64,000 nt of DNA from DATAOG01 sp963782885 (GCA_963782885.1 CAWALL010000013.1:248001-312000), one strand, 5' to 3'. Shown: positions 42,863 to 52,149, counted from the first letter of the stretch. Numbers and translations are program-made. The notes: generated by a model not told the origin, from the letters alone.

Positions 42863-44118
42863 TCGTCGTCGACCACATAGAGCAGCCGCCACTTGTCGAA
42901 CGTGGTGCAGGGGTGCGAGATGCCGAAGCTCAGCAGGTCTCCGACCTGGAGCGGGCTGCCCTCCGGCACCGCGAGGCAGCAGTGCTGGTCGTAGAGGCCC
43001 CTGACCTCGAAGCCCTGGCCGAGGTCCTGTGGCCGGTGGTGCAGGCCCGGCCGGTACCATTGGCACGCGAGCGGCAGACCGAGGTCGTGCGACACGTCGC
43101 GCTTGCCCAGCGTCGCGACCGCGAGCCCGGGCTCGGGCGTCGACTGCACCAGGGCCCAGAGCTCGAGCGCCGGCCGGAGTCCGTCGCCGAGCTCCTTGAC
43201 CTCGGGCATGCGCTCGGCAAGCCGGCCGAAGGCCTCGCTATAGACTTTGGAGTCGTGGCTGAAGTAGCAGCCGCTGCGCAGCAGGACCTCGACCGGCCGG
43301 CCGAGCTCGGCGGCGCCGAAGGAGCGGGTCACCTGATCGAAGTATTTCGAGCCGCCGGCGCTCAGGACCACGGGCCCCGGCGCGAACAGATTTTCCTGCA
43401 CGCAGGCACTGGCGATCTCGACCAGGAATTCGAGAAAAGCTTCGACCCGCGGTTCGGCCTCTTCGATGCCGACCCCCATGACGTCCTCGAAGCCCTCGAC
43501 CCCGACCAGGGCGAGCTCCGGCGCGGCGGCGACCGCGCCCGCGACCGCGAGCGCATCCTCGAGGCTCCGGCAGCCGGTCCGGCCGCCCTTGACCCCGCCC
43601 TCCAGCAGCACCTCGACCGGCCGGCCGAGCGGGTTTTCCCGGAGTTCCTGCTCGAGCGCCCGGACGCCGGCCAGCGAATCGACCACGCAGAGGAACTCGA
43701 AGGTCGGGTCGGCCTCGAGCTCGGCGATCACGGTCCGGATCGCCTGGCGGCCGATCAGCTGGTTCGCGAGCAGCACCCGCGGCACGCCGAAGCGGCGGCA
43801 GACCACGAGTTGCTGCACGGTCGCGACCGTGATGCCGTGGGCGCCGTCCGCGAGCTGGCGGGCGAACAGTTGCGGCGCCATCGTGGTCTTGCCGTGCGGG
43901 CAGAGGCGGACGTCGAAGCGCTCGAGGAAGCCGCGCATCCAGCGGCTGTTGTGGCCGAGCGCGGAGCCCTTGAGCACGGCTGCCGGCAGCGGCAGGTCCT
44001 GGCGCAAAAGGTTCCAGCCCTGCCGGCCGACCGCGCCGAGCGGCAGCGCGCCCGCCAGCGCCGGCCAGCCCTTGGTGGTCGGCGCGACCGGCGTGCGCAG
44101 CAGATCGTCGAGCTCCAT
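42826..44118 (-). CDS. PLP-dependent amino-acid deaminase (D-serine/D-threonine aldolase-like fold)
   Basis: A 430-residue fold-type III PLP enzyme. The PLP-binding Lys lies in CPHGKTTMAPQLFARQL at about residue 77. EGGVKGGRTGCRS and VLSAGGSKYFDQV build the barrel. The C-terminal metal-site-like segment HPCTTFDKWR (His-x-Cys) is typical of D-threonine aldolase/D-serine dehydratase relatives. Members annotated amino acid deaminase act on D- or hydroxy-amino acids. Its 3' end overlaps that of the GH13 gene. Confidence 0.85.
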   Translation of the reverse strand: MELDDLLRTPVAPTTKGWPALAGALPLGAVGRQGWNLLRQDLPLPAAVLKGSALGHNSRWMRGFLERFDVRLCPHGKTTMAPQLFARQLADGAHGITVATVQQLVVCRRFGVPRVLLANQLIGRQAIRTVIAELEADPTFEFLCVVDSLAGVRALEQELRENPLGRPVEVLLEGGVKGGRTGCRSLEDALAVAGAVAAAPELALVGVEGFEDVMGVGIEEAEPRVEAFLEFLVEIASACVQENLFAPGPVVLSAGGSKYFDQVTRSFGAAELGRPVEVLLRSGCYFSHDSKVYSEAFGRLAERMPEVKELGDGLRPALELWALVQSTPEPGLAVATLGKRDVSHDLGLPLACQWYRPGLHHRPQDLGQGFEVRGLYDQHCCLAVPEGSPLQVGDLLSFGISHPCTTFDKWRLLYVVDDDYTVTEAIRTFF

Positions 44119-44206
44119 CGCCTGATCCTCCCCGCTCGCGTCGCCCTCGAGGCGCGTCCCCCCGACCGCTCGCTCAGCTTACCGCCTGTCGCGGCCGGCG
44201 CCAGTC

Positions 44207-44950
44207 TCAGCCGGGGCGGACGCAGTCAAGCATCGGGCCGAGCTGCTCGACCCGGGTCTCGATCGTGCGCACGCGGCCCTCGAGATAGCGGCTCGGCCGG
44301 GCCGGCGACGACCGCCTGGGGTTGGGCAGGATCGCCGCCAGCAGCGCCGCCTGGCGCCGGCTGAGCTTGGCCGCGGGCCTCGCGAAGTAGCGGCGCGCCG
44401 CGGCCTCGGCGCCGTAGACGCCGGGCCCGAGCTCGATGATGTTGAGGTAGACCTCGATGATCCGCCGCTTCGGCCACAGCAGCTCGATCTCGAGCGTCAG
44501 CGGCGCCTCGAGCACCTTCCTCAGCAGGCTCCGATCCGGCCAGAGGAACAGGTTCTTCGCGGTCTGCTGGGTAATCGTGCTGGCGCCGCGGGCGTGCTCG
44601 CCGGCCAGGTAGGCCTCGACCTCGCTCTGAAGCGCCTCCCAGTCGAAGCCCCAGTGCTCGCAGAACTGGTTGTCCTCGGATGCGACCACCGATTGCGCGA
44701 GCGCCGGCGCGATCTGCCCAAGCGGTACCCAGTCCTTGTCCAGGCCCTCGCCCTGGCCGAGCCGGATCAGCATCAAGGGCGTGATCGGCACCGGGACGAA
44801 GCGGTAGATCAAGAGCATCGCCGGCGGCGCCAGCAACGCCACGAGGCCAATGCCCAGGAGGATCCGCCGGATCCGGGGCCAGAGCGGGTGGAGCGCCGGC
44901 CGGGCGGCGGCGCGCTTGCTACCGGCCCGGAGCACGGGCCGCGCGCGCAT
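44207..44950 (-). CDS. mtgA: Monofunctional biosynthetic peptidoglycan transglycosylase
   Basis: A 247-residue protein with one N-terminal membrane anchor (about residues 30-50) and a GT51 domain: VVASEDNQFCEHWGFDW (catalytic Glu), ARGASTITQQTAKNLFL, KRRIIEVYLNIIELGPGVYG and LSRRQAALLAAILPNP. It polymerises lipid II glycan without a transpeptidase domain. Its start lies within the 3' end of the ureohydrolase gene (32-bp overlap), so translation may be coupled. Confidence 0.95.
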   Translation of the reverse strand: MRARPVLRAGSKRAAARPALHPLWPRIRRILLGIGLVALLAPPAMLLIYRFVPVPITPLMLIRLGQGEGLDKDWVPLGQIAPALAQSVVASEDNQFCEHWGFDWEALQSEVEAYLAGEHARGASTITQQTAKNLFLWPDRSLLRKVLEAPLTLEIELLWPKRRIIEVYLNIIELGPGVYGAEAAARRYFARPAAKLSRRQAALLAAILPNPRRSSPARPSRYLEGRVRTIETRVEQLGPMLDCVRPG

Positions 44951-45881
44951 CGGCCAGAATGCAGAGCAGCTCGAACATCATCGAGGCGCCGGTGAGCGCG
45001 GTGATGCCGCTGGGGTCGAACGGCGGCGAGACCTCGACCACGTCGGCGCCGACCAGATCGAGCCCGCGCAGCGCGCGGATCATCAGCTGGACCTCGAGGC
45101 TCGTGAAGCCACCGATCTCCGGCGTGCCGGTGCCGGGCGCGTAGGCCGGGTCGAGGCTGTCGATGTCGAAGCTGACGTAGGTCGGGCCGTCGCCGACCAC
45201 GCGCCGCGCCTCTTCGATCGCCGCCTGCCAGCCCATCTCGTGAAACTCGGGCATGTAGATCACGCGCATACCGGCTTCGTGGCTGAAGCGCCAGACGTCC
45301 GGATCGTTGATCCCACCGCGGATGCCGATCTGGACCGTGCGCCTGGGATCCAGCAGCCCCTCCTCGACCGCGCGCGCGAACGGCGCGCCGTGGTGATAGT
45401 TCGAGCCCAGATAGTTCGAGCCGGTGTCGCAATGGGCGTCGAAGTGGACCATCCCGACCGGGCGTGAGGCGGCGAGCGCGCGCAGGATCGGCAGCGAGAT
45501 TGAATGGTCGCCCCCGGCCGAGAGCGGCAAGATGCCGGCCGCGTGCACACCGCGGTAGAAGCCAGCGATCTCGTCGAGCGAGGTCTCCAGATGGAACGGC
45601 CGCTGCACCCAGGCATCGCCCAGGTCCGCGACCCGGCAGAGCTCGAACGGCGCGATCCCGCTCGCCTGGTTGATCTTGCGCATCAGCGAGGACTGGTTGC
45701 GGATCTCGCGCGGCCCGTGCCGGGTGCCGGTGCGGTTGGTGACGCCGCCGTCGAACGGCACCCCGATCAGCCCGATGTCGACGCTCTCCAGGTCCTCGCG
45801 GTAGGGCGCGCGCATGAAGGTCGCAAGCCCGGTGTAGCGCGGCCGCGCCATCGGATCCTCGAATTCGGGCAGCATGGGCAT
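44919..45881 (-). CDS. speB: Agmatinase/guanidino-acid ureohydrolase
   Basis: A 320-residue arginase-fold enzyme with complete dimanganese site: SAGGDHSISLP (His), HFDAHCDTG (D-x-H-x-D) and YVSFDIDSLDPAYAPGTGTPE (D-x-D). Sequence character is that of agmatinase/guanidinobutyrase rather than arginase; the exact guanidino substrate is not determined. Releases urea. It diverges from an N-carbamoyl hydrolase gene (138 bp between starts), consistent with a nitrogen-scavenging pair, and overlaps mtgA downstream. Confidence 0.88.
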   Translation of the reverse strand: MPMLPEFEDPMARPRYTGLATFMRAPYREDLESVDIGLIGVPFDGGVTNRTGTRHGPREIRNQSSLMRKINQASGIAPFELCRVADLGDAWVQRPFHLETSLDEIAGFYRGVHAAGILPLSAGGDHSISLPILRALAASRPVGMVHFDAHCDTGSNYLGSNYHHGAPFARAVEEGLLDPRRTVQIGIRGGINDPDVWRFSHEAGMRVIYMPEFHEMGWQAAIEEARRVVGDGPTYVSFDIDSLDPAYAPGTGTPEIGGFTSLEVQLMIRALRGLDLVGADVVEVSPPFDPSGITALTGASMMFELLCILADARAARAPGR

Positions 45882-46019
45882 CGTTCAGCTCCCAGAGTCA
45901 AGGTCGCCACCCTGCCGCCGCGGTCCTGGCGACGCAAGGTCTGCCGTTCATCGCCAGGCCGGTGCGATTGACCGGTTCGGGAGGTTGCGGCATTGCTGGG
46001 CTGCAGCTGGAGGCGGAAG

Positions 46020-47258
46020 ATGACCGAGCTCAGGGTGAACGGCGGGCGGCTGTGGGACAGCCTGATGACCATGGCCGAGATCGGCGCGACCGCGAACGGC
46101 GGCGTCAACCGCCAGACGCTGACCGACGACGACCAGCGCGGTCGCGATCTGTTCCGGAGCTGGTGCGAGGCGGCCGGCCTGACGGTCAGCGTCGATCGGA
46201 TGGGCAGCATGTTCGCAAGGCGCAAGGGCACCGATCAGGCGCGCCCGCCCGTCATGCTCGGCAGCCATCTCGACAGCCAGCCGACCGGCGGCAAGTTCGA
46301 CGGGGCGCTCGGCGTGCTCGCCGCCCTCGAGGTGATCCGGACCCTGAACGACCAGGGCGTCGAGACCACAGCACCGCTCGAGGCAGTCAACTGGACCAAC
46401 GAGGAGGGCTGCCGCTTCCCGCCGGCGATGGTCGCCTCGGGCGTGTTCGCGGGCGCGTTCGACCTCGAGTACGCCCTGGCGCGCAAGGATCAGGCCCGCA
46501 AGACCCTCGGCGCCGAGCTGGCGCGGATCGGCTACGCCGGCGATCTCCCGGTCGGCGGCCGGGAGGCAGGCGGGCTGTTCGAGCTGCACATCGAGCAGGG
46601 CCCGATCCTCGAAGCCGAAGGCCGGCGGATCGGCATCGTGACCGGCGGCCAGGGCACCCGCTGGTACGATGCCGAGATCCTGGGCGCCGAGGCCCACGCC
46701 GGCCCGACGCCGATGGAGCGCCGGCGCGACCCGCTGCGCGCCGCGGCGGCCCTGCTCGAGGAGATCTATCAGATCGCCCACGCCCACAGCCCCGACGGCC
46801 GGGCGACGGTCGGCGAGTTCCAGGCCTACCCCGGCTCGCGCAACACGGTGCCCGGCCGGGTCCGCTTCACGGTCGACCTCCGCCATCCGGACGGCGGCAC
46901 GATGGACGCGATGGACCGGGAGCTGCACGCGGCTTTCGAGCGCGTCCGGGCGCGCCACGCCGGCCGGATCGACTGCCGGCTCGAGCAGATCTGGTACGCG
47001 CCGCCGGTCGCCTTCGATCCCGACTGCATCGAGGCGGTACGCCAGGCGGCCGCGACGCTCGGTCTGTCGGCCCGCGAGATCGTGAGCGGCGCCGGCCATG
47101 ATGCGGTCTACATGGCCCGCGTGGTGCCGACCGCGATGATCTTCGTGCCGTGCAAGGACGGCATCAGCCACAACGAGAGCGAATACGCCTCGCCCGAGGC
47201 CTGCGCCGACGGCGCCGACGTGTTGCTGCACGCCGTGCTCGCGCGCGCCAACGCGTAA
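46020..47258 (+). CDS. Zn-dependent N-carbamoyl-L-amino acid / allantoate amidohydrolase
   Basis: 412 residues from ATG 46020, preceded by GGAGGCGGAA. M20-type dimetal hydrolase with LGSHLDSQPTGGKFDGALGV (His, Asp), NEEGCRFPPAMVASGV (Glu pair), ELHIEQGPILE (His) and the C-terminal GAGHDAVYMARVVPTAMIFV and HNESEY. This set is diagnostic of the HyuC/AllC/beta-ureidopropionase family, which hydrolyses carbamoylated amino acids or ureides to NH3, CO2 and an amino acid. Divergent from the ureohydrolase gene. Confidence 0.92.
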   Translation: MTELRVNGGRLWDSLMTMAEIGATANGGVNRQTLTDDDQRGRDLFRSWCEAAGLTVSVDRMGSMFARRKGTDQARPPVMLGSHLDSQPTGGKFDGALGVLAALEVIRTLNDQGVETTAPLEAVNWTNEEGCRFPPAMVASGVFAGAFDLEYALARKDQARKTLGAELARIGYAGDLPVGGREAGGLFELHIEQGPILEAEGRRIGIVTGGQGTRWYDAEILGAEAHAGPTPMERRRDPLRAAAALLEEIYQIAHAHSPDGRATVGEFQAYPGSRNTVPGRVRFTVDLRHPDGGTMDAMDRELHAAFERVRARHAGRIDCRLEQIWYAPPVAFDPDCIEAVRQAAATLGLSAREIVSGAGHDAVYMARVVPTAMIFVPCKDGISHNESEYASPEACADGADVLLHAVLARANA

Positions 47259-47298
47259 AGTTCGCCGCGCTGGCGCGCGCGCTTGGAGTTGGTGGTGG

Positions 47299-47481
47299 TT
47301 ACCGGCTGTGGTCGTCGGCCTGCTTGCGCAGCTCCTCGCGCACGTCCAAACCCTCGTTCCGTCCCGGTTTCCGTTGGCGCTCCTCGCGCGCGGCGTCGGG
47401 ATCGAGCTTGCGGGTCTCCTTGCCGGCTTTGTCCTTGAACTCCTTGCGGATCTTATCCGCCTGACGGTCCTGATCGGCCAC
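47299..47481 (-). CDS. Small highly charged hypothetical protein
   Basis: A 60-residue protein, almost half of it Lys, Arg, Asp or Glu (KIRKEFKDKAGKETRKLDPD). It has no hydrophobic core. It lies 29 bp downstream of csbD on the same strand, so it is probably part of the same stress-type transcript. Function unknown. Confidence 0.5.
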   Translation of the reverse strand: MADQDRQADKIRKEFKDKAGKETRKLDPDAAREERQRKPGRNEGLDVREELRKQADDHSR

Positions 47482-47510
47482 GGCTCGCCTCCTCGGTTCG
47501 CTATCCGGAT

Positions 47511-47699
47511 CTAGCGCTTCTTGTTGGTGTGCTCCCGGACTGCGTCCTTGGCGCTGCCGTAGGCGTTCTGGACGTTGCCCTCGGCCTTGTCGCGGCGCCC
47601 CTCGGCCTCCGTCTTCCGGTCGCCGGTGAGCTTGCCGGCGCCTTCCTTGATCTTACCGACGGTCTTCTTGACGACGCCTTCCTTGCGATCCTGGTCCAT
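47511..47699 (-). CDS. CsbD family stress-response protein
   Basis: A 62-residue CsbD-like protein: KKTVGKIKEGAGKLTGDRKT and AEGNVQNAYGSAKDAV are the two repeat-like segments of the family. Members are induced by general stress. It shares the strand with the YciB-type gene, whose coding end overlaps it by 47 bp. Confidence 0.85.
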   Translation of the reverse strand: MDQDRKEGVVKKTVGKIKEGAGKLTGDRKTEAEGRRDKAEGNVQNAYGSAKDAVREHTNKKR

Positions 47700-48378
47700 G
47701 ATCCTCGCTCCTTGCTGGCATCATTGCCGGCGAGGAAACGCATACCGTTTGCGGAGGTTCCGATCCGCGCGCACCGAGCGCCCGCTCGGGCGGCTCGGGA
47801 CCGCCCCGAGCGGCCTCGACCGCGCGTGCCTCGCGGCTGATGAACGGCACCTGGCTGAGGATGAACAGCAAGGTCAGTCCGGTCAGGCCGAAGACCTTAA
47901 AGGTCACCCAGAGATCGGTCGACTGGGTGCGCCAGACGAGCTCGTTGAGCGCTGCCATGGCCACGAAGAACAGGGCGTAGCGGATCGTGAACCGGCTCCA
48001 GGCGGCATCGCTCATCGGCGGCATCATGCGGCCGAACAGGGGTCTGAGCAGCGGCCGGTCGAACGCGAGCCCGGCGATCAGGATCGCTGCGAACAGCACC
48101 TGGACGATGGTCGGCTTCATCTTGATGAAGGTCTCGTCCTGGAGCCAGAGCGTCAGGCCGCCGAACACCGCGACCACGGCCGCGGTCAGCAACGGGATCA
48201 GCGGCACTCGGCGCTGGATGGTCCAGGCGAGCGCCAGAGCCGTGAGGCTCGCCGCGATCACCGCCGCGGTCGCCGCCATCAAGCCGGCGCCGACATAGGC
48301 CAGGAAGAAGATCGCGAGCGGCCCATAGTCGACCGCCGGCTGCAGCCAGCGCGGGGCTTCGCGGTGCGTGACGCTCAT
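47653..48378 (-). CDS. YciB / intracellular septation A-type membrane protein, extended C-terminus
   Basis: 241 residues from ATG 48378. The first 180 residues match the YciB family: five helices, IKMKPTIVQVLFAAILIAGL and WSRFTIRYALFFVAMAALNE, and FKVFGLTGLTLLFILSQVPF. The remaining 55 residues are a Pro/Glu/Arg-rich tail not typical of the family and overlap the csbD gene in another frame. The tail may be real, or a frameshift near 47840 may have displaced a normal shorter end. Confidence 0.82.
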   Translation of the reverse strand: MSVTHREAPRWLQPAVDYGPLAIFFLAYVGAGLMAATAAVIAASLTALALAWTIQRRVPLIPLLTAAVVAVFGGLTLWLQDETFIKMKPTIVQVLFAAILIAGLAFDRPLLRPLFGRMMPPMSDAAWSRFTIRYALFFVAMAALNELVWRTQSTDLWVTFKVFGLTGLTLLFILSQVPFISREARAVEAARGGPEPPERALGARGSEPPQTVCVSSPAMMPARSEDHGPGSQGRRRQEDRR

Positions 48379-48518
48379 GATCGGGATGCTCGAACGGTCA
48401 TCGGCCACAGATGGTGGCGCTGCCCGTCCGCCGTCAAGCGGCGATCGCCGCGGGGCATGACTCCGGGCGGCGGTCTCGACTAAAGTACCGGATCGAGCCG
48501 CCTGGGGGAGTTTGCGCC

Positions 48519-49367
48519 ATGACCGTGATGACCGCTTCACGTCTCGAGATCCGACCGCTGTCGAGCGCGCTCGGCGCCGAGATCTTCGGCGTCGATCTGG
48601 CGGAGCCCCTGGATGAGGAGACGGTGCGGGCGCTGCGCGCCGCACTGCTCGAGCACATCGTGATCTTCTTTCGCGATCAGGAGCTGACCCCGCAGCGCCT
48701 GCTGGCGCTGGCCCAGCGCTTCGGCGAGGTGGTCGAATATCCGCTGATCAAGGGCCTGCCCGACTGCCCGCTGGTCCTGCCGGTGATCAAGGAGCCCGAG
48801 GAGCGCTCCAACTTCGGCGGCGTCTGGCATTCCGATACCGCCTATCTCGAGCGCCCGGCGATGGCGAGCCTGCTCTACGCGCTCGAGACCCCGCCGGCCG
48901 GCGGCGACACGCTGTTCGCCAACATGTACCTGGCCTACGAGACGCTTTCCGAGGGCATGCGGCGCCTGCTCGACGGGCTCAACGCGGTCAACGTCTCCGG
49001 CAAGGCGGTCGCGCTGCAGACCCGGCAGGAGATGCACAGCAAGCGCGGCACCGCGGCCGACGTCGAGGCGGTGAGCGCCACGCACCCGGTCGTGCGCACC
49101 CATCCCGAGACCGGGCGCAAGGCGCTCTACGTCAACCTCGCCCACACGCTCCGCTTCGAGGGCATGACCGAGGTCGAGAGCGGGCCGCTGCTGAACTGGC
49201 TGTTCGGCTGGCAGATCCAGCCCGAGCTCACCTGCCGGTTCCGCTGGCGCCCGGGCTCGCTCGCGTTCTGGGACAATCGTGCAAGCCAGCATTACCCCTT
49301 GAACGACTACCACGGCTACCGGCGGGTGATGCACCGGGTCACGCTCGAGGGCGACCGCCCGCGCTGA
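48519..49367 (+). CDS. TauD/TfdA family alpha-ketoglutarate-dependent dioxygenase
   Basis: 282 residues from ATG 48519. The Fe(II) ligands H104 and D106 are in GVWHSDTAYL, and the distal His in YHGYRRVMHRVTLEG is followed closely by the Arg that binds 2-oxoglutarate. DNRASQHYPLNDY is the conserved segment before it. Length and motifs fit taurine/aryl-oxyalkanoate-type dioxygenases, but substrate is not assigned. It is divergent from yciB with 140 bp between the starts. Confidence 0.92.
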   Translation: MTVMTASRLEIRPLSSALGAEIFGVDLAEPLDEETVRALRAALLEHIVIFFRDQELTPQRLLALAQRFGEVVEYPLIKGLPDCPLVLPVIKEPEERSNFGGVWHSDTAYLERPAMASLLYALETPPAGGDTLFANMYLAYETLSEGMRRLLDGLNAVNVSGKAVALQTRQEMHSKRGTAADVEAVSATHPVVRTHPETGRKALYVNLAHTLRFEGMTEVESGPLLNWLFGWQIQPELTCRFRWRPGSLAFWDNRASQHYPLNDYHGYRRVMHRVTLEGDRPR

Positions 49368-49875
49368 CGGCGCCGGCGGTCGCACGTCGGGCGCTCAGGC
49401 GACCCGGTCCGCCGCAGATCGCTCACGCTTAGGGCTCGGCAAGATTGGGGCGATGCGCTCGATGCCGCGACGGCTCGCCTGACCGACCAGCGCCAGCCGA
49501 GCGCGCATCATCCTCGTCGAACGGTAGCCTTCCGAAGGGCTCGAGTCAGACCGCCAGGCGCTCGGTATCGGCCGCGAGCCGGCCGTTGCTGGCGACGCGA
49601 AGGCGTCGCTGCGCTGGTCCTTGGCGCCGACGGGTGGCGCAGAAGCGCGAGGCCTCGCCCGTCCTGGGCATCTCGGCGGGGGCCCGCGCTGACTGCCCGC
49701 GTTGACAGCGGACCGCCATCACCAAAAACTTGAACTTCATCGGATCATGTTCTACTTCCGATTGGGCCCATCGCCCCTCGATGGGTTTGGTGCCGCAGGC
49801 ATCGCACGCTCGCCGATTCCCGCGGAAAGCCGGGCGCTCGTCGGTACCAAGGGTAAGAAGGAGTGAGACTGGAAA
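49368..49875. other. Intergenic region, no recognisable gene
   Basis: A 508-bp gap between the dioxygenase and beta-helix protein genes. Open frames exist on both strands but have the composition expected of random GC-rich DNA and match nothing recognised. A short Shine-Dalgarno-like AAGAAGGAG lies just before 49876. Possible worn remnants cannot be excluded. Confidence 0.5.
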
Positions 49876-51375
49876 ATGTTACTTTCGCGCAGAGATCTGC
49901 ATCGTCTGGCGGTCGGCTCGGCAGTCGGCCTGAGTGCTTTGCGCCTCGGGTCGCAGGCGGTCGCCGAGGGCAGCACCTCGACCGTGCCGAAGGGCGTCGC
50001 CGATCAGCCGAAGCCGACGACTTCGACCGTCTCCATCGCCCCGACGACGCGCGGCGGCGGCGCAACCCTCGCTGCCTACATCAATGGCCTGCCGCCCTAC
50101 ACGCTGATCGACTTCGCGCCCGGCATCTATGATCTGACGCAGATCAATCCCAAGGAAGGTCAGTATTTCCGCGGAAAGCCAGCCGACCCGACCGCCGTGG
50201 TGCTCGACGGCAGGCGGACCACCGGCCGCCCTGGCAACATGTGCGCCTTCTTCGGCGGCACCGATGTCGATGGCATCAAGAACGTCAGGCACGTGACGAT
50301 CGAGGGCCTCAAGATCACCAATTACACCGGCGGCATGCCGCGGACCTTCGCCGTGCAGCCGACGGGCACCAGTAAGGATGCGAAGGCTCAGCTCGCCGCC
50401 ATCCAGAGGCCCGGTTTCGGCTGGATCGTCCAGGACTGCCAGATCGTCGCCAACTTCAGCAGCGGCATCCATTGGACCATGGACGGCCGGATCAGCCGCT
50501 GCGTGATCGCCGACAACGGCAGCACGGGCGTTGCCGGCGGCTCCGAGCTGCACGCCGCGCTCCTGGAAGACTGCGACATCTACAACAATTCCCGCTGGCA
50601 CATGAACCCGCACTGGGAGGCTGGTGGGGTCAAGAACTCGCGCAGCATACCTGCGGGCGCGCCCTTCACCGGAAGCTGTCTGATCACCGGTTGCAAAATC
50701 CACGGCAACTGGGGGCCGGGCATCTGGTTCGACTACCAGGGCTATGGCGGAGAGATTTCCCGCTGCTCGATCTACGACAACGCGTTCTCGGCGATCCAGC
50801 AGGAGGTCGGGACCGATCTGTGGGTCCATCACAACCAGATGGGCAACAACTGCAAGAACGGAAGCGGGCTCTTCAAAGCCGAGTTCATGTTTCAGAACTC
50901 CAAGGATGGGCTGTTCGAGAACAACCTCGTGTATGTGTCGCGGCTGCAGAGTTTTTTCGTCGGCCAGCAGAAGCGCTCGGGCTCGCCCTTCGTCGGCTTT
51001 GCTACGGCTCACGGCAACGTCATCCGGGATAATGTCTTCTGCATCACGTCGTCGGATGGGGCGTTTGCTTATCTGCACGACTGGGGTAGCGGCGGTTCGA
51101 GCAAGATTAACTGCACGGGCGTCACGTCCGACGCGCCGAAGCCCGGCACGAATTGCCCGGAGATCGGCAACCACTTCTGCTACGTGGCGCGGACCGGGAC
51201 TGGCAACACGCTATCGGTCACGTTCGCGAACAACACGATCCGGACCGGCAGCGGCAGCTTCAAGGTGAACGCGAGGTACGCGCCAAGCGGCACCAGGTTC
51301 GGCAAGGACCCGGCATCCTTCAGACCGGATTGGGCGGCCGTGCCGACGTGGGATCTGCCGCCGGGGAAGTTGTGA
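49876..51375 (+). CDS. Tat-exported right-handed beta-helix protein
   Basis: A 499-residue protein with a twin-arginine signal (SRRDLHRLAVGSAVGLSALR). A parallel beta-helix follows in the pectate-lyase-like style, with repeated Asn-rich turns such as TIEGLKITNYTGGM, SRCVIADNGSTGVAGGSELH, DIYNNSRWHMNPHW and FENNLVYVSRL. Cysteines appear in the second half. The fold usually binds or cleaves polysaccharides; no lyase catalytic Arg/Lys triad is obvious. GC content is somewhat lower than in the neighbours. Start ATG has AAGAAGGAG upstream. Confidence 0.8.
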   Translation: MLLSRRDLHRLAVGSAVGLSALRLGSQAVAEGSTSTVPKGVADQPKPTTSTVSIAPTTRGGGATLAAYINGLPPYTLIDFAPGIYDLTQINPKEGQYFRGKPADPTAVVLDGRRTTGRPGNMCAFFGGTDVDGIKNVRHVTIEGLKITNYTGGMPRTFAVQPTGTSKDAKAQLAAIQRPGFGWIVQDCQIVANFSSGIHWTMDGRISRCVIADNGSTGVAGGSELHAALLEDCDIYNNSRWHMNPHWEAGGVKNSRSIPAGAPFTGSCLITGCKIHGNWGPGIWFDYQGYGGEISRCSIYDNAFSAIQQEVGTDLWVHHNQMGNNCKNGSGLFKAEFMFQNSKDGLFENNLVYVSRLQSFFVGQQKRSGSPFVGFATAHGNVIRDNVFCITSSDGAFAYLHDWGSGGSSKINCTGVTSDAPKPGTNCPEIGNHFCYVARTGTGNTLSVTFANNTIRTGSGSFKVNARYAPSGTRFGKDPASFRPDWAAVPTWDLPPGKL

Positions 51376-51597
51376 CCGAGGCACCATGATGACGTGGATT
51401 GGAAATTCGAGGTGAGCATGCGAGCCGGCCCGGGGGCGTCAAACGGACAGTGGTTCGTCGAGACCAGCCCGTCGCGGTCGCGTCCCGACCGCGATATCGA
51501 CAACCGGTTCAGCGTCTTTGCTTCCTCGGCCAGTTGCCCGCCGGCGTCGCGTCACCCGCCGCCAAGTCGTTGAACTTGCTGCTGCCGGACGTCGGGT

Positions 51598-52149
51598 TCA
51601 GCGTGTGCGGGGCTCGCCGGGGGCCCCTGCCTGGTCGGGGCGTAGCTTGACGACCTGGACACGGTCGCCGATGCGCAATCGGACTCGGTCGGCGGCGATC
51701 TCTTCGACCAACCAGCCGGCGACGCTCTGCCGCTCGTGAATCCAGCGGGCGCTCGCGTCGCCTTGCGGCTGGACCAGAGCCGCGCGCCGGCGCTCGGTCA
51801 GGAGAACCCCGATCAACTCGAGACGGACTCGCGGATCCGCAGCGGGCGTCGACTCCGAGTCGGTCACCACTGCCGGCGGCACGAACGGGCGCCGCGAGGG
51901 GAAGAACAAGGGCCGCTTGGAGATTTCGTCGAACTGCCAGTCGGGCGGCGGTTGGAAGCTCGTGGCCTCAGGCCGCGTCTCCAGCGCTGCGCCGTGTGCA
52001 GCAGCGGTGACTTTCGGCACGACCCCAGCTTCGGCGATCAACTCCAGGACGACGACGGCTCCGAAACAGGCGTTGGCGAGCAGCAAAACTGCCGTCAGGG
52101 AACGGGTCGATCGTTCGTGCACGGCGCACCGGTCCGGTCGAAAATCCAA
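51598..52149 (-). CDS. GspC/GspN-like type II secretion protein (isolated)
   Basis: A 183-residue protein with an N-terminal cytoplasmic part, one membrane helix (about residues 18-40) and a periplasmic domain starting FDEISKRPLFFPSRRPFVPP. The last is the standard rPLFspsRrP motif of GspC/GspN homology regions. VRLELIGVLLTERRRAALVQ and RVRLRIGDRVQVV complete the HR domain. No other gsp gene is nearby. It is divergent from a secreted-protein gene. Confidence 0.75.
   Translation of the reverse strand: MDFRPDRCAVHERSTRSLTAVLLLANACFGAVVVLELIAEAGVVPKVTAAAHGAALETRPEATSFQPPPDWQFDEISKRPLFFPSRRPFVPPAVVTDSESTPAADPRVRLELIGVLLTERRRAALVQPQGDASARWIHERQSVAGWLVEEIAADRVRLRIGDRVQVVKLRPDQAGAPGEPRTR

Noticed and set aside
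49445..49740. Small open frames in the gap after the TauD-type gene
   Set aside because: Neither strand gives sequence with conserved character or a good ribosome-binding site.
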